Shown here: piece by piece, positions 55,265-63,812 of the stretch
How the letters are laid out: each line of letters opens with the position of its first letter
Numbering within the stretch: position 1 is the stretch's first letter
DNA from: Dinoroseobacter sp049800775
Lineage (GTDB): Bacteria > Pseudomonadota > Alphaproteobacteria > Rhodobacterales > Rhodobacteraceae
NCBI RefSeq assembly: GCF_049800775.1
Contig: NZ_JBNAFR010000003.1
Span: forward strand, 1-64,000
Direction of reading: 5' to 3'
DNA length: 64,000 bases
Made by a program: the position numbers and the translations under genes
The notes under the pieces: model-generated
The model's database searches: none
The model's input: the letters and a program-made list of their open reading frames with translations, nothing else
Told to the model about the DNA's origin: nothing

Positions 55265-56146
55265 TCAGGCCCGCTGCGCCTGCGGCGCGGAAACCGCGTC
55301 GAGAAACCCGGTGATCTCGGCGGCGATCAGGTCGGGGCGTTCCTCATGCATCAGGTGCCCCAGATGGGGCAGGCACCGCGTCTCGGCCCGGGGCAGTTTG
55401 CGCGCCGCATCCTCCGAAACCGCCGGAGCCACCGCCTTGTCCCGCGCCCCGGTCAGCAGAAGGGCTGGCGTGTCGATCCCCGGCATCTTCTTGCCCAGCG
55501 GGCGCAGATCCCATTGGGACATCATCGCCAGCGCACCCGAAACATGGGCTCGGTCCCGCACCAGACGGTAATAAAGCATCAGCTGCCGCTCGCTGAGCTC
55601 GGATCCCGTGGCGGTGATCAGCTGGGCGACACTGCGCGGCGTGGTGGTGTTGGCAAAAACCAGCGAGGTGAACGGGTTGAGCGCCAGCAGCTTGGCCAGC
55701 ATGGGAAAGAGCCAGCCCGCCACCCCGTCAAACTCGGCAAAGGCCCCGTTCAGCGCGATGAAACCACGGGGCGGCTCGGGCAGCTTGTCGATCAGATCGA
55801 GCCCGACCGCCGCCCCGGCGGAATGCCCGATGATCCCCTGCGGGAGCAGATCCTCGCGCCGCAAGAGAGCCGCCAGATCGGTGGAGACCGCCGCCAGACC
55901 GGCACGCTGGCTGCCGCCCTTGGTGGTGAAACCATGGCCGGGCAGATCCACCGCGACCACCCGGTAGCGCGGTGCGAGCGCGGTCATCAGATCGGCGAAA
56001 CTATGCAGCGACGCCCCCGCCCCATGCAGCAAGAGCAGCGTCGGTCCCTGCCCCATGACCTGCACATGCCATTGATGCGGCGTCACCCGCAGAAACCGAC
56101 TGGCCTCCGCATGGGGCCAGTGGCGCTTCTCGAGATCCCAGTTCAT
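55265..56146 (-). CDS. bchO: Mg-chelatase-associated alpha/beta hydrolase BchO
   Basis: Hydrolase-fold protein of 293 residues encoded next to Mg-chelatase subunits in purple bacteria; its exact reaction is not established. It has LLLHGAGASLHSFADL, the nucleophile elbow GHSAGAAVGLDL and a late histidine in CLPHLGHLMHEE. The first residues MNWDLEKRHWPHAEASRFL are typical. It overlaps bchD by ATGA and is the last gene of crtA-bchI-bchD-bchO. Confidence 0.93.
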   Translation of the reverse strand: MNWDLEKRHWPHAEASRFLRVTPHQWHVQVMGQGPTLLLLHGAGASLHSFADLMTALAPRYRVVAVDLPGHGFTTKGGSQRAGLAAVSTDLAALLRREDLLPQGIIGHSAGAAVGLDLIDKLPEPPRGFIALNGAFAEFDGVAGWLFPMLAKLLALNPFTSLVFANTTTPRSVAQLITATGSELSERQLMLYYRLVRDRAHVSGALAMMSQWDLRPLGKKMPGIDTPALLLTGARDKAVAPAVSEDAARKLPRAETRCLPHLGHLMHEERPDLIAAEITGFLDAVSAPQAQRA

Positions 56147-57867
56147 GTCTCCAGCGCGGCGGTCACGGCGCTGGACAGGCGTTGGCTGTCCGCGCGGGGC
56201 ATGGGGATATACGGCGCAGCGAGTTCCCCGGCCAGCTCGCGCAACTGCGGCTGCGGGCGCTTGCCCATGTCGATCACGACCGAGGGCGTCTCTTGCCCGC
56301 GCAGGGCCCGCGCCATGGCGCGGGCGTCCTCGGCGGCACTCGGGCGATCCGGCGAACCATCCAGCGCGATATTCGCCCGCCCATCCGTCAAAAGCGCCAC
56401 GGTCGGGCTCAGCCCGCGCCCCTTGCTCAGCTCCGCGAGATCCAGCGAGGCCCGAAGCCCCGCCGCCAGAGGCGTGCCGCCCCCACCCGGCAAGGCCGCC
56501 AGACGGCGCTTGGTCTGCACCAGCGACCGGGTCGGCGGCAGCAGCAGCTCGGCCCCCGTGCCGCGAAACGCGATCAGAGCCACGTGATCCCGGCGGGCAT
56601 AGGCCTCGGCCAGCATCAACTCCACCGCGCCCTTGGCTTCGGCCAACCGCGCCAGCGCGGCGGAACCCGAGGCATCCACGGCAAAGATCAGCAGGCGGTC
56701 GGATTTCTCTTCAAAGCGGCGCAGGCGGATATCCTCGGCCCGCACCAGCACCTTCTGCGGCGCATCCGGGGTCAATTTCCGGCGGATTGTCTGCCATGGC
56801 GCTGCCGCGCGCAGGGTCGCGACCAGATCGATCCGCGCCTGCCCGTCCAGCCGCCCGGGGCGCGATGGCAGGGGCCGTCCGCGTCGATTGCCCTTCTTGG
56901 CCGCACCCGCGCCGCCGCCGGATTTGGCCGTGCGCGGCGCCTTGGCCGCCGCGATCCGCGCCAACAGGTCGGGCGGAAGGACCGCTTTGGCGGCTTCCAG
57001 AAGGATCTCTTCCGGCAAGCGCTGGGGCGTGTCGTCGCTGTCCTGCTCCTCATCCGGCGCGGCATCGCTTTCCGGCGGCGGGCTGTCCGGCGGGGTTTCG
57101 GGCGGGTCCGCGTCCTCCGTCTCTTCACTCGGAAACCGGGTGGCGCGCGGGGCGAGCACAAGCTCGGTGGCCGTGATCAGGTCGTCCTCGGACGCCTCGG
57201 CCCGGCCGTCCAGCGCCGCCGCGGCACGCGCCACGCGCAATGCCAAAAGGGGCGCGCGCAGGCTGTCGATGCCGAGCCGCACGGCAGCCACGGTCATCGC
57301 CGTGATGGCGGTATCGGGCAAGCGCACCTGGGTGAGCCGGGCGCGGGCAGCGGCGATTTCATCGCGGTTATAGGCGGGCTCGGGACAGTCGCCCTGGGCC
57401 AACCCCTCCAGATCAAGATGCAGCGCCAGCCGGTCCGCGAGGCACTGCGCGAGGCGCTCGTCCTCCTCCGCACCCTCATCCATGGCGATCAGGGCATGAC
57501 CCTGATCCGTATCCAGCATCTGGGCCAGACGCGCGGCGAGCCCGGGTGTCATTCGCTCGGCCATGGGCGCGATCAGCGCAACAGGACCAGCCCCCAGCAG
57601 GCCCGGCGCCCGCACAAGCCGCCCGGCCGAGAGCGTCGCCGCCAGATCCACGCCACCGAACAGCTGCGCATCCCCGATCCCCGGCGGCAGGCGACGCGGA
57701 GCCGCAAGCAGATCGCGCAGGGGGGCGAGCAACCGGTCCCGCACGGGACCCGAACGCGCGCGCATCCACAGCCCACCGAGACCTTCGGGGTCAATGGCGA
57801 GCAAGGCGACCGCCGTGGCCGCCTGAGCCCAGCGCTCCACCGGGTCCGTATGGGGGGTCTGGATCAC
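56143..57867 (-). CDS. bchD: magnesium chelatase, subunit D
   Basis: AAA+ subunit that couples BchI to BchH, 574 residues. An N-terminal degenerate AAA+ domain is followed by an acidic, proline-rich linker (about residues 245-285, EETEDADPPETPPDSPPPESD) and a C-terminal integrin I-type domain with the MIDAS motif DASGSAAL near residue 399. It is coupled to bchI and bchO by ATGA overlaps. Confidence 0.95.
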   Translation of the reverse strand: MIQTPHTDPVERWAQAATAVALLAIDPEGLGGLWMRARSGPVRDRLLAPLRDLLAAPRRLPPGIGDAQLFGGVDLAATLSAGRLVRAPGLLGAGPVALIAPMAERMTPGLAARLAQMLDTDQGHALIAMDEGAEEDERLAQCLADRLALHLDLEGLAQGDCPEPAYNRDEIAAARARLTQVRLPDTAITAMTVAAVRLGIDSLRAPLLALRVARAAAALDGRAEASEDDLITATELVLAPRATRFPSEETEDADPPETPPDSPPPESDAAPDEEQDSDDTPQRLPEEILLEAAKAVLPPDLLARIAAAKAPRTAKSGGGAGAAKKGNRRGRPLPSRPGRLDGQARIDLVATLRAAAPWQTIRRKLTPDAPQKVLVRAEDIRLRRFEEKSDRLLIFAVDASGSAALARLAEAKGAVELMLAEAYARRDHVALIAFRGTGAELLLPPTRSLVQTKRRLAALPGGGGTPLAAGLRASLDLAELSKGRGLSPTVALLTDGRANIALDGSPDRPSAAEDARAMARALRGQETPSVVIDMGKRPQPQLRELAGELAAPYIPMPRADSQRLSSAVTAALET

Positions 57868-58868
57868 GCGAGAACGCTGTCGACCACGCGGCTCACTCGG
57901 GTGGTCGAGCCAGCCTCGTCCAGCGGGTCACGCCGCAGACGGTGGCGCAGGGCCGAGGCCGCGATGGTGCGCAGGTGGTCGCGTGTCACTTCGGTGGCAC
58001 CCGCATAGGCCGCCACGGCCCGTGCGGCCTTGAGCAGGGTCAGCTCGCCCCGCAGCCCATCCGCGCCCAGCGCCACGCAGAGCTCGGCACAGTCCCGCAG
58101 GGTGGCCTCGGGCGTCGCCACCGCGCGGAGCCCCGCGCGCGCCGCCAGGATCCGGGCGCGCAGATTGGCGTCCTCGCCCTGCCAGTGATCCATGAACGCT
58201 TCATAATCCATCTCATAGGCGTCGCGACGGCGGATCACCTCGATCCGGTCGTCGATCTCGGTCGGAGAGCTCACCTCGACGCTCAGCCCGAACCGGTCCA
58301 GAAGCTGCGGACGCAGCTCGCCCTCTTCGGGGTTGCCCGAGCCCACCAGCACGAACCGCGCCGGGTGGCGGATCGAGAGGCCTTCGCGCTCGATCACGTT
58401 CTCACCCGAGACCGCCACATCCAGAAGGAGGTCCACAATGTGGTCCTCCAGCAGGTTGACCTCGTCGATATAGAGATAGCCCCTGTTGGCGCGCGCCAGC
58501 AATCCGGGCTCAAACGCTTTCTCGCCACGGGTCAGCGCGCGCTCGATGTCGAGCGCGCCCACGACCCGGTCCTCGGTGGCGCCTAGGGGCAGGTCGATCA
58601 CCGGGGTCGGTTTGGACACCATCGCCTCGCCCACGCCTTCGGCCCATTCGGGCACCGCATCGCGGGTGGCGGAATTGCAGGGGCAGCGCTCGACCACCTC
58701 GATCTCGGGCAAGAGCGCGGCGAGCGCCCGCACGGAGGTCGATTTCCCCGTCCCCCGGTCGCCGAACACCAGCACGCCGCCAATGCTCGGGTCGATGGCC
58801 GTGAGGATCATGGCCTGCTTCATCTCGGACTGGCCAACGATGGCGGAGAAGGGGAACGGGTGGGTCAT
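57864..58868 (-). CDS. bchI: magnesium chelatase, subunit I
   Basis: AAA+ ATPase that drives insertion of magnesium into protoporphyrin IX, 334 residues. Walker A VFGDRGTGKSTSVRAL near residue 36, Walker B GYLYIDEVNLLEDH and the family start PFPFSAIVGQSEMKQAMILTAIDPSIGGVL. It overlaps crtA by ATGA upstream and bchD by ATGA downstream. Confidence 0.96.
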   Translation of the reverse strand: MTHPFPFSAIVGQSEMKQAMILTAIDPSIGGVLVFGDRGTGKSTSVRALAALLPEIEVVERCPCNSATRDAVPEWAEGVGEAMVSKPTPVIDLPLGATEDRVVGALDIERALTRGEKAFEPGLLARANRGYLYIDEVNLLEDHIVDLLLDVAVSGENVIEREGLSIRHPARFVLVGSGNPEEGELRPQLLDRFGLSVEVSSPTEIDDRIEVIRRRDAYEMDYEAFMDHWQGEDANLRARILAARAGLRAVATPEATLRDCAELCVALGADGLRGELTLLKAARAVAAYAGATEVTRDHLRTIAASALRHRLRRDPLDEAGSTTRVSRVVDSVLA

Positions 58869-59602
58869 GCGGTCTCTTTCATGTCGGGTCGGCGCGCGGA
58901 GACGGGAGAGAGCGGTCGCCGCCCCTGCCAGGTGCCGTGATCGCCGAGAACGGAAAACCGGGCGTAGAGCTCTTCGGCAAAGAGCCCGCCCTCGCGGACG
59001 GCCCGGATCGCCTCGGCATGGGGGCCTCCGCGCCGGGCGAAGGCGGCCATGCTCTGCGTGTCGGGCCAGATGGAGAAGGTGACCTGCTGCATCAGGGGGA
59101 CCTCGCCGATCCCGATCTTGAACAGGACGTTCGGATCGCGGCCGATCATGTCGCTGATGGCCGGTTCATGTTTCCAGAATTGCAGCGCGCGCGACGGGCG
59201 CACCGTGGCCCGGGTCAGCGCGGCGAGCGGGCCCGGGGCACTGGGCGTGTCCACCTCGAACGGCGCTTGCCCGGACCATTTGCCCCGCGCCGATGTGGTG
59301 GCCAGCAGGACGGTCCAATCTTCACATGCCTTGGCGCGGTAGCGCGACCAGACCGCGCCTTCGCGGGTCTGCGCCTCGGCGGTCTCGCGATCCGGCCAAG
59401 TGGCAAGAATTGCATAGACGGCGGTGTTGGGAACCGGGGTGAACCCCTCGCCAGAGCCCGAGCCGCAGAGTTTCCAGAACCCGATACCGGGGGTCTGCGG
59501 CAGCGCAAACCGGGCCGCACCCATCTGGGTCAGCGCCCAAAGGCGGTCTATCACGCTGTCGAAGCGAAAGAGGCTGAGACTGACGGTCTGAATCGGACTC
59601 AC
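58865..59602 (-). CDS. crtA: spheroidene monooxygenase
   Basis: Oxygen-dependent enzyme that converts spheroidene to the keto-carotenoid spheroidenone, 245 residues. Recognisable regions are SLSLFRFDSVIDRLWALTQMGAAR, KLCGSGSGEGFTP and FKIGIGEVPLMQQVTFSIWPDTQSMAAFAR. It starts with GTG (59602). A PpsR operator lies 7 bp upstream. It heads the operon crtA-bchI-bchD-bchO. In Rhodobacter it is divergent from crtI; here crtI is 6 kb away. Confidence 0.93.
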   Translation of the reverse strand: MSPIQTVSLSLFRFDSVIDRLWALTQMGAARFALPQTPGIGFWKLCGSGSGEGFTPVPNTAVYAILATWPDRETAEAQTREGAVWSRYRAKACEDWTVLLATTSARGKWSGQAPFEVDTPSAPGPLAALTRATVRPSRALQFWKHEPAISDMIGRDPNVLFKIGIGEVPLMQQVTFSIWPDTQSMAAFARRGGPHAEAIRAVREGGLFAEELYARFSVLGDHGTWQGRRPLSPVSARRPDMKETA

Positions 59603-59609
59603 TCCAATG

Positions 59610-59627
59610 TGTAAACTAAGTTTGACA
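59610..59627 (-). promoter_or_regulatory. PpsR operator upstream of crtA
   Basis: TGT-AAACTAAGTTTG-ACA matches the operator consensus, with a largely symmetric interior. It lies 7 bp from the crtA GTG. A TTTACA-16 nt-TAGTTT pair on the minus strand could be the promoter, with very short leader. Confidence 0.65.
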
Positions 59628-59654
59628 CACTGCCTGTAAATCCGAAAGACTTAT

Positions 59655-60431
59655 TTACATCAGCTCGTCAGACCCCCTCGGGGCGGAGGCCGCGAACTCC
59701 TCACGGCGCACCCGGGCCAGAACGGCCACGTCAACCTCGGCCGCGCCCGCATCGAAACAGGCGATTGCGCAAGCCGCAAGTGTTGCACCGCTGGTCAGCA
59801 CATCATCCATCAGTAGGACATGGCGCCCCTCGAGCCCCGCGCTGCGCGCGCGGGCCGGGTTCACGCTGATGGCGCCGTCGAGATTGGCAAAGCGTTCGGT
59901 GTGACTGCGGTGGTCCTGCATCGGCGTGCGTCGTGTCCGCACCAGAAGATCGGGCACCATCTGCCGTTCCAGATGCCGGGCGGCGACCCGCGCCAGCAAC
60001 ACGGCCTGATTATAGGTCCGCTTCAACAGGCGCGTGCGATGCATCGGCACCGGCAGGATCAGCGTATCGCCCTGCACCAGCGGCCGGGCCGCCCGTGCGA
60101 GCCACGCCCCCGCCGGACGCGCCAGATCCGTGCGGTCGCTATGCTTGAGCTGCAGCACCAGCGTCCGGCCCAGATCCTCGTAGGTCATGGCGGCGCGCCC
60201 GCGATTCCACGGGCGCTGCGTGGTCATGCATTCCTCGCAGATATCGGTTTCATCCTCGGCCAGACCCGAAACCGGCACCCCGCAGGTCCCGCAAATCCCG
60301 CCCGCGATGAAGGGCGTCTCGCGCAGACACTCCCCACACAGGCCGAAATCGCTGGCCACCGGCGCGCGACAGCCAACGCAACTCGGCGGATAAAGCGTCT
60401 GCAGCGCGGTTTGCAATTGTCCCTGAAACAC
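59655..60431 (-). CDS. ComF-family phosphoribosyltransferase-like protein
   Basis: Cytoplasmic protein of 258 residues related to the competence protein ComF. The N-terminal zinc-binding part has paired cysteines (CVGC, CGEC, CGTC, CEEC), and the C-terminal half is a phosphoribosyltransferase fold with the PRPP motif LLMDDVLTSGATL near residue 208. It is widespread in bacteria that are not naturally competent; its exact role is unclear. It is divergent from the following methyltransferase gene with 30 bp between starts. Confidence 0.92.
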   Translation of the reverse strand: MFQGQLQTALQTLYPPSCVGCRAPVASDFGLCGECLRETPFIAGGICGTCGVPVSGLAEDETDICEECMTTQRPWNRGRAAMTYEDLGRTLVLQLKHSDRTDLARPAGAWLARAARPLVQGDTLILPVPMHRTRLLKRTYNQAVLLARVAARHLERQMVPDLLVRTRRTPMQDHRSHTERFANLDGAISVNPARARSAGLEGRHVLLMDDVLTSGATLAACAIACFDAGAAEVDVAVLARVRREEFAASAPRGSDELM

Positions 60432-60461
60432 TTAAATAGCCCTCTCAACTGAGGACACTTG

Positions 60462-61331
60462 ATGGATCGCCCACCCCGCCTGACCGATCGCACCGCACTT
60501 GCGGCGCACCGTGCCCGCGCCTGCCGCGGCGGCGGTCCTGAGCTGTTTCTCCATCGCGAAGCCCTCTCTGAGCTTCAGGAAAGACTGAGTGAGGTTAACA
60601 GGAGCTTTACCAAGCCCGCGATTGTCACCGGTTTTCCCGCGTTCTGGGCCGAGGCCTTTCCGGACGCCACGGTGGTGGCGGATACCGACCTGCTCGATCT
60701 CGAGCCCGGCGCCCATGATCTGGTGATCCATGCCATGGCGCTGCATTGGGCCGATGACCCGGTGGGGCAACTGGTGCAGGCACGCCGCGCGCTGGTCGAG
60801 GATGGCCTGCTTCTGGCGGTGAGCTTTGCCGGTGACACCCTGCGCGAGCTGCGCATCTCCTTTGCCGAGGCCGAGAGCCGTCTGCGGGGCGGGCTCAGCC
60901 CCCGGGTGGCCCCGATGGGCGATCTGCGGGATCTCGGCGGGCTTCTGCAGCGGGCGGGCTTTGCCCTGCCGGTTGCGGATCTCTCCCCCCGGCAGGTGGA
61001 TTATGCCACGCCCCTGCATCTGATGCGGGAGCTGCGCGCCATGGGCGAAACCAATGCGCTCGACCAGCGCGACCGCCGCCCCCTGCGCCGCGATGTGCTG
61101 GCGGCGACGCTCGATCTCTATGCGACGGAATTTCCGGGCGACAACGGCCGTGTGCGCGCTACGTTTCAGTTTGCGTTCCTGACCGGCTGGGCGCCTTCCG
61201 AGAACCAGCCGCAACCGATGCGCCCTGGATCGGCGTCTCACCGCCTGGCCGATGCGCTGGGAACGGTGGAATTCGACCGGGATATGAACCCAATGACCGA
61301 CTCGGCTGCCGCCGACAAAGGCGACGACTGA
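60462..61331 (+). CDS. SAM-dependent methyltransferase, NDUFAF5/BioC-like
   Basis: A 289-residue methyltransferase-fold protein. The N-terminal DRTALAAHRARA is followed by VVADTDLLDL and HDLVIHAMALHWADDPVGQLVQARRALVEDGLLLAVSFAGDTLRELR, the pattern of the mitochondrial NDUFAF5 relatives found in alphaproteobacteria. The glycine-rich SAM loop is poorly preserved, so activity is uncertain. ATG 60462 has GAGG 7 nt upstream. It precedes hemH by 16 nt. Confidence 0.82.
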   Translation: MDRPPRLTDRTALAAHRARACRGGGPELFLHREALSELQERLSEVNRSFTKPAIVTGFPAFWAEAFPDATVVADTDLLDLEPGAHDLVIHAMALHWADDPVGQLVQARRALVEDGLLLAVSFAGDTLRELRISFAEAESRLRGGLSPRVAPMGDLRDLGGLLQRAGFALPVADLSPRQVDYATPLHLMRELRAMGETNALDQRDRRPLRRDVLAATLDLYATEFPGDNGRVRATFQFAFLTGWAPSENQPQPMRPGSASHRLADALGTVEFDRDMNPMTDSAAADKGDD

Positions 61332-61347
61332 CAAAGGCACGATACCG

Positions 61348-62412
61348 ATGAACATGATGTCCAAGACCACGTCCTCTCACCTGCCGAGTGACCACCCGCC
61401 CGTCAATTTCGGCAAGATCGGCATCCTGCTGGCCAATCTCGGGACACCGGACAATTACGACTACTGGTCCATGCGCCGCTATCTGAACGAGTTCCTGTCG
61501 GACAGGCGCGTGATCGATTACAGCCCGTGGATCTGGCAGCCCCTGCTGCAGCTGGTGATCCTGACGAAGCGCCCCTTCAGCTCGGGTGCGGCCTATAAGT
61601 CGATCTGGAACGAAGAGGCCGGCGAGAGCCCGCTGATGACCATCACCAAGGACCAGACCGCCAAGATGAAAGCCGCGATGCAGGCGAAGTTCGGCGATGA
61701 TGTCGTGGTCGATTTCTGCATGCGCTACGGCAATCCCTCCACCAAGTCCAAGGTCGAGGAGCTGCAGGCGCAGGGCTGTCAGAAGATCCTGTTCTTCCCG
61801 CTCTATCCGCAATACGCGGGCGCGACCTCGGCCACGGCCTGCGACGAGTTCTTCCGCTCGCTGGAACACATCAAGTGGCAGCCGATCGTGCGCACTGTAG
61901 AGCCGTATTTCGAGCATCCGATGTATATCGAGGCGCTGGCCCAATCGGTGGAGCGCGCCTATGCGGATATCAAGGACCGGCCGGATGTGCTGGTCGCCTC
62001 CTATCACGGGGTGCCCAAGCGCTACCTGATGGAGGGCGATCCCTATCACTGCCAGTGTCAGAAGACCTCGCGCCTTTTGAAGGAACGTCTCGGCTGGCCA
62101 GATGGCGAGATCGTCACCACCTTCCAGAGCCGGTTCGGCCCCGAGGAGTGGCTACAGCCCTACACCGTCGAAGAGGTCGCGCGCCTGGCCGAAGGCGGCA
62201 AAAAGAAGATCGCCGTGATCGCGCCAGCCTTCTCGGCCGACTGCATCGAAACGCTCGAAGAGATCAACGAAGAGATCAAGGAAAGCTTCGAAGAAGCGGG
62301 CGGCGAAGAGTTCACCTATATCCCCTGCCTGAACGATGACGACGCCCATATCGCGGCGCTCGCCCAGGTTGTCGAGGACAACCTCGCAGGTTGGATCGCT
62401 CCGCGCGGCTGA
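61348..62412 (+). CDS. hemH: ferrochelatase
   Basis: Inserts ferrous iron into protoporphyrin IX, the last step of heme synthesis and the branch point against Mg-chelatase. The 354-residue product has ILLANLGTPDNYDYWSMRRYLNEFLSDRRVI, the catalytic histidine in VLVASYHGVPKRYLMEGDPYHCQCQKTS and the late acidic cluster EETLEEINEEIKESFEEAGGEEF. A bidirectional terminator follows. Confidence 0.96.
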   Translation: MNMMSKTTSSHLPSDHPPVNFGKIGILLANLGTPDNYDYWSMRRYLNEFLSDRRVIDYSPWIWQPLLQLVILTKRPFSSGAAYKSIWNEEAGESPLMTITKDQTAKMKAAMQAKFGDDVVVDFCMRYGNPSTKSKVEELQAQGCQKILFFPLYPQYAGATSATACDEFFRSLEHIKWQPIVRTVEPYFEHPMYIEALAQSVERAYADIKDRPDVLVASYHGVPKRYLMEGDPYHCQCQKTSRLLKERLGWPDGEIVTTFQSRFGPEEWLQPYTVEEVARLAEGGKKKIAVIAPAFSADCIETLEEINEEIKESFEEAGGEEFTYIPCLNDDDAHIAALAQVVEDNLAGWIAPRG

Positions 62413-62435
62413 GCCCGAGCTGACCTGCGGACACT

Positions 62436-62467
62436 AAAAAAGGCGGCCCCGGGAGGCCGCCTTTTCT
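62436..62467. terminator. bidirectional rho-independent terminator
   Basis: AAAAGGCGGCC, loop CCGGGA, GGCCGCCTTTT (38-48 and 55-65 of the 62400 block). The A- and T-runs flank a perfect GC stem, so it can end both hemH (plus) and the small secreted-protein gene (minus). Confidence 0.9.
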
Positions 62468-62490
62468 AATTTCTCGATCGCGTGACGCGA

Positions 62491-62667
62491 TTAGGACGCG
62501 ACTGCGGCCAGAACTGCGATCAGCAGCAGCGGCAGAACGATGCCACCTGCGGACGAGTTGGTTTCTTCAACGATGACCGGCATTTCCATCATCGGCTCTT
62601 CCATGGAGCCAGCGAAGGCGGTGGAAGCTGCTGCAGACAGGACGGCTGCGAGAACGAGTTTTTTCAT
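62491..62667 (-). CDS. small secreted/membrane protein next to ferrochelatase
   Basis: A 58-residue protein: signal peptide MKKLVLAAVLSAAASTAFAG, a short acidic and methionine-rich segment (SMEEPMMEMPVIVEETNSS) and a C-terminal hydrophobic helix (GGIVLPLLLIAVLAAVAS). GGAGG precedes ATG 62667. It is convergent with hemH across a shared terminator. No function is known to me; the Met/Glu-rich loop could bind a metal, but that is speculation. Confidence 0.8.
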   Translation of the reverse strand: MKKLVLAAVLSAAASTAFAGSMEEPMMEMPVIVEETNSSAGGIVLPLLLIAVLAAVAS

Positions 62668-63043
62668 GGTTCCCTCCAAAGAGATGCTCACATTTACGAC
62701 TTGGACACGCCAAGAGACGCTGGTGAGCGTTCTAGACTGTACCTCGTGGTATTTTTTAAGCAGGAGAAAGTTCCGAATGCAATCAACGCCGGAGCTTCGC
62801 CCGCGCGGATGCCCAAATGTCGTCAAAACTGCAACACTCCCCATTCAAGTGAGGTCAGGGCACCCCGGTCCATGGCTTTACCCCCCTGCGTCCCCATGAA
62901 GGAGTGTCGGGAATTCAGGATTTTATGAGGCGACCTTCACAAAACCTTACGTCAAGGCGGTGCTTTGCGCGGATCTGAAGAGGCCAAGAAAAAACGGCGC
63001 CGGGGCGCCGCTTGATTTCGATCATATTCCTGCGCGGGCAAAG
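62668..63043. other. intergenic region
   Basis: 376 bp without a supported gene. It holds the 5' leader of the small secreted-protein gene, with a hairpin ACGCT-GGTG-AGCGT at 62717-62730, and the terminator of the L,D-transpeptidase gene at its right end. Nothing else was recognised. Confidence 0.6.
62989..63010 (-). terminator. rho-independent terminator of the L,D-transpeptidase gene
   Basis: On the minus strand CGGCGC-CCCC-GCGCCG is followed by TTTTTT, 34 nt after the stop codon of the L,D-transpeptidase gene. Confidence 0.85.
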
Positions 63044-63646
63044 TCAGATCAAAAGAACCTGTGTTCCGCTGCGGGCCTTTTCGAACAATTCCGCGATGTC
63101 TTCGTTGAACAGGCCAATGCAGCCATTCGACGAGCGGCGCCCAATCTTGCGCGTGTCATGGGTGCCGTGGATTCGGTAATAGGTCCAGCTGAGATAGAGC
63201 GCGTGGGTCCCAAGCGGGTTGTCCGGGCCCGGACCCACAAAGTCCGGCCATTCCGGATTGCGCTTTTTCATGGAGGGCGTCGGACGCCAACTCGGGCCTT
63301 CGACCTTCTGGGTCACGCGGGTACGACCCTTGCGCGTCAGGTCTTCGGACAGCGGCACGGAGGTCGGGTACAGCCGGTACTCGGTCTGGTCCTCGGACCA
63401 GTAATGCAAGGCCCGGGACGAGATATCCACGAGGATCGCACCGTTCTTGGTATCCGAGAAGTATGGCCGCCAGTCGAGCGCGCGGAATCCCGAGATATTG
63501 CGGCGCACGGATTGGGTCGGCTCCTGCTCGATCTCGGTCGTTCCGGCCATCTGCGCCAGAGCCGGGCTCGCCAGCAGGGTAGAGGCCGCGCCCGTGGTCG
63601 CAAGGAAGCGACGGCGCGATACGTCAGGGGTATTTCGTCTGGACAT
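63044..63646 (-). CDS. L,D-transpeptidase (YkuD domain), exported
   Basis: Periplasmic enzyme that makes peptidoglycan or protein-to-peptidoglycan crosslinks, 200 residues. A Tat-type signal (SRRRFLATTGAASTLLASPALA) is followed by a YkuD domain whose active site IHGTHDTRKIGRRSSNGCIGLFNEDI holds the catalytic cysteine near residue 175. It stands alone with its own terminator. Confidence 0.93.
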   Translation of the reverse strand: MSRRNTPDVSRRRFLATTGAASTLLASPALAQMAGTTEIEQEPTQSVRRNISGFRALDWRPYFSDTKNGAILVDISSRALHYWSEDQTEYRLYPTSVPLSEDLTRKGRTRVTQKVEGPSWRPTPSMKKRNPEWPDFVGPGPDNPLGTHALYLSWTYYRIHGTHDTRKIGRRSSNGCIGLFNEDIAELFEKARSGTQVLLI

Positions 63647-63812
63647 GGTCGGACTGCTCCAATGATCTCAGAAGTTTTCGGCTCAACCTAAGCGAGTCGG
63701 TCTTAACGTACAATTCACACGCATGTCATCACATCGTGCGCAGGCAAGCGGTTGGACGTTCCGTCGAATAATCGCTAGGGAAGAGAGAAGGCACGCTATG
63801 CGAGGGGGTTAC

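Noticed and set aside
59628..59660. Second PpsR operator upstream of crtA (TGT at 59635, ACA at 59657)
   Set aside because: The spacing between half sites is 19, not 12, so it does not fit the operator.
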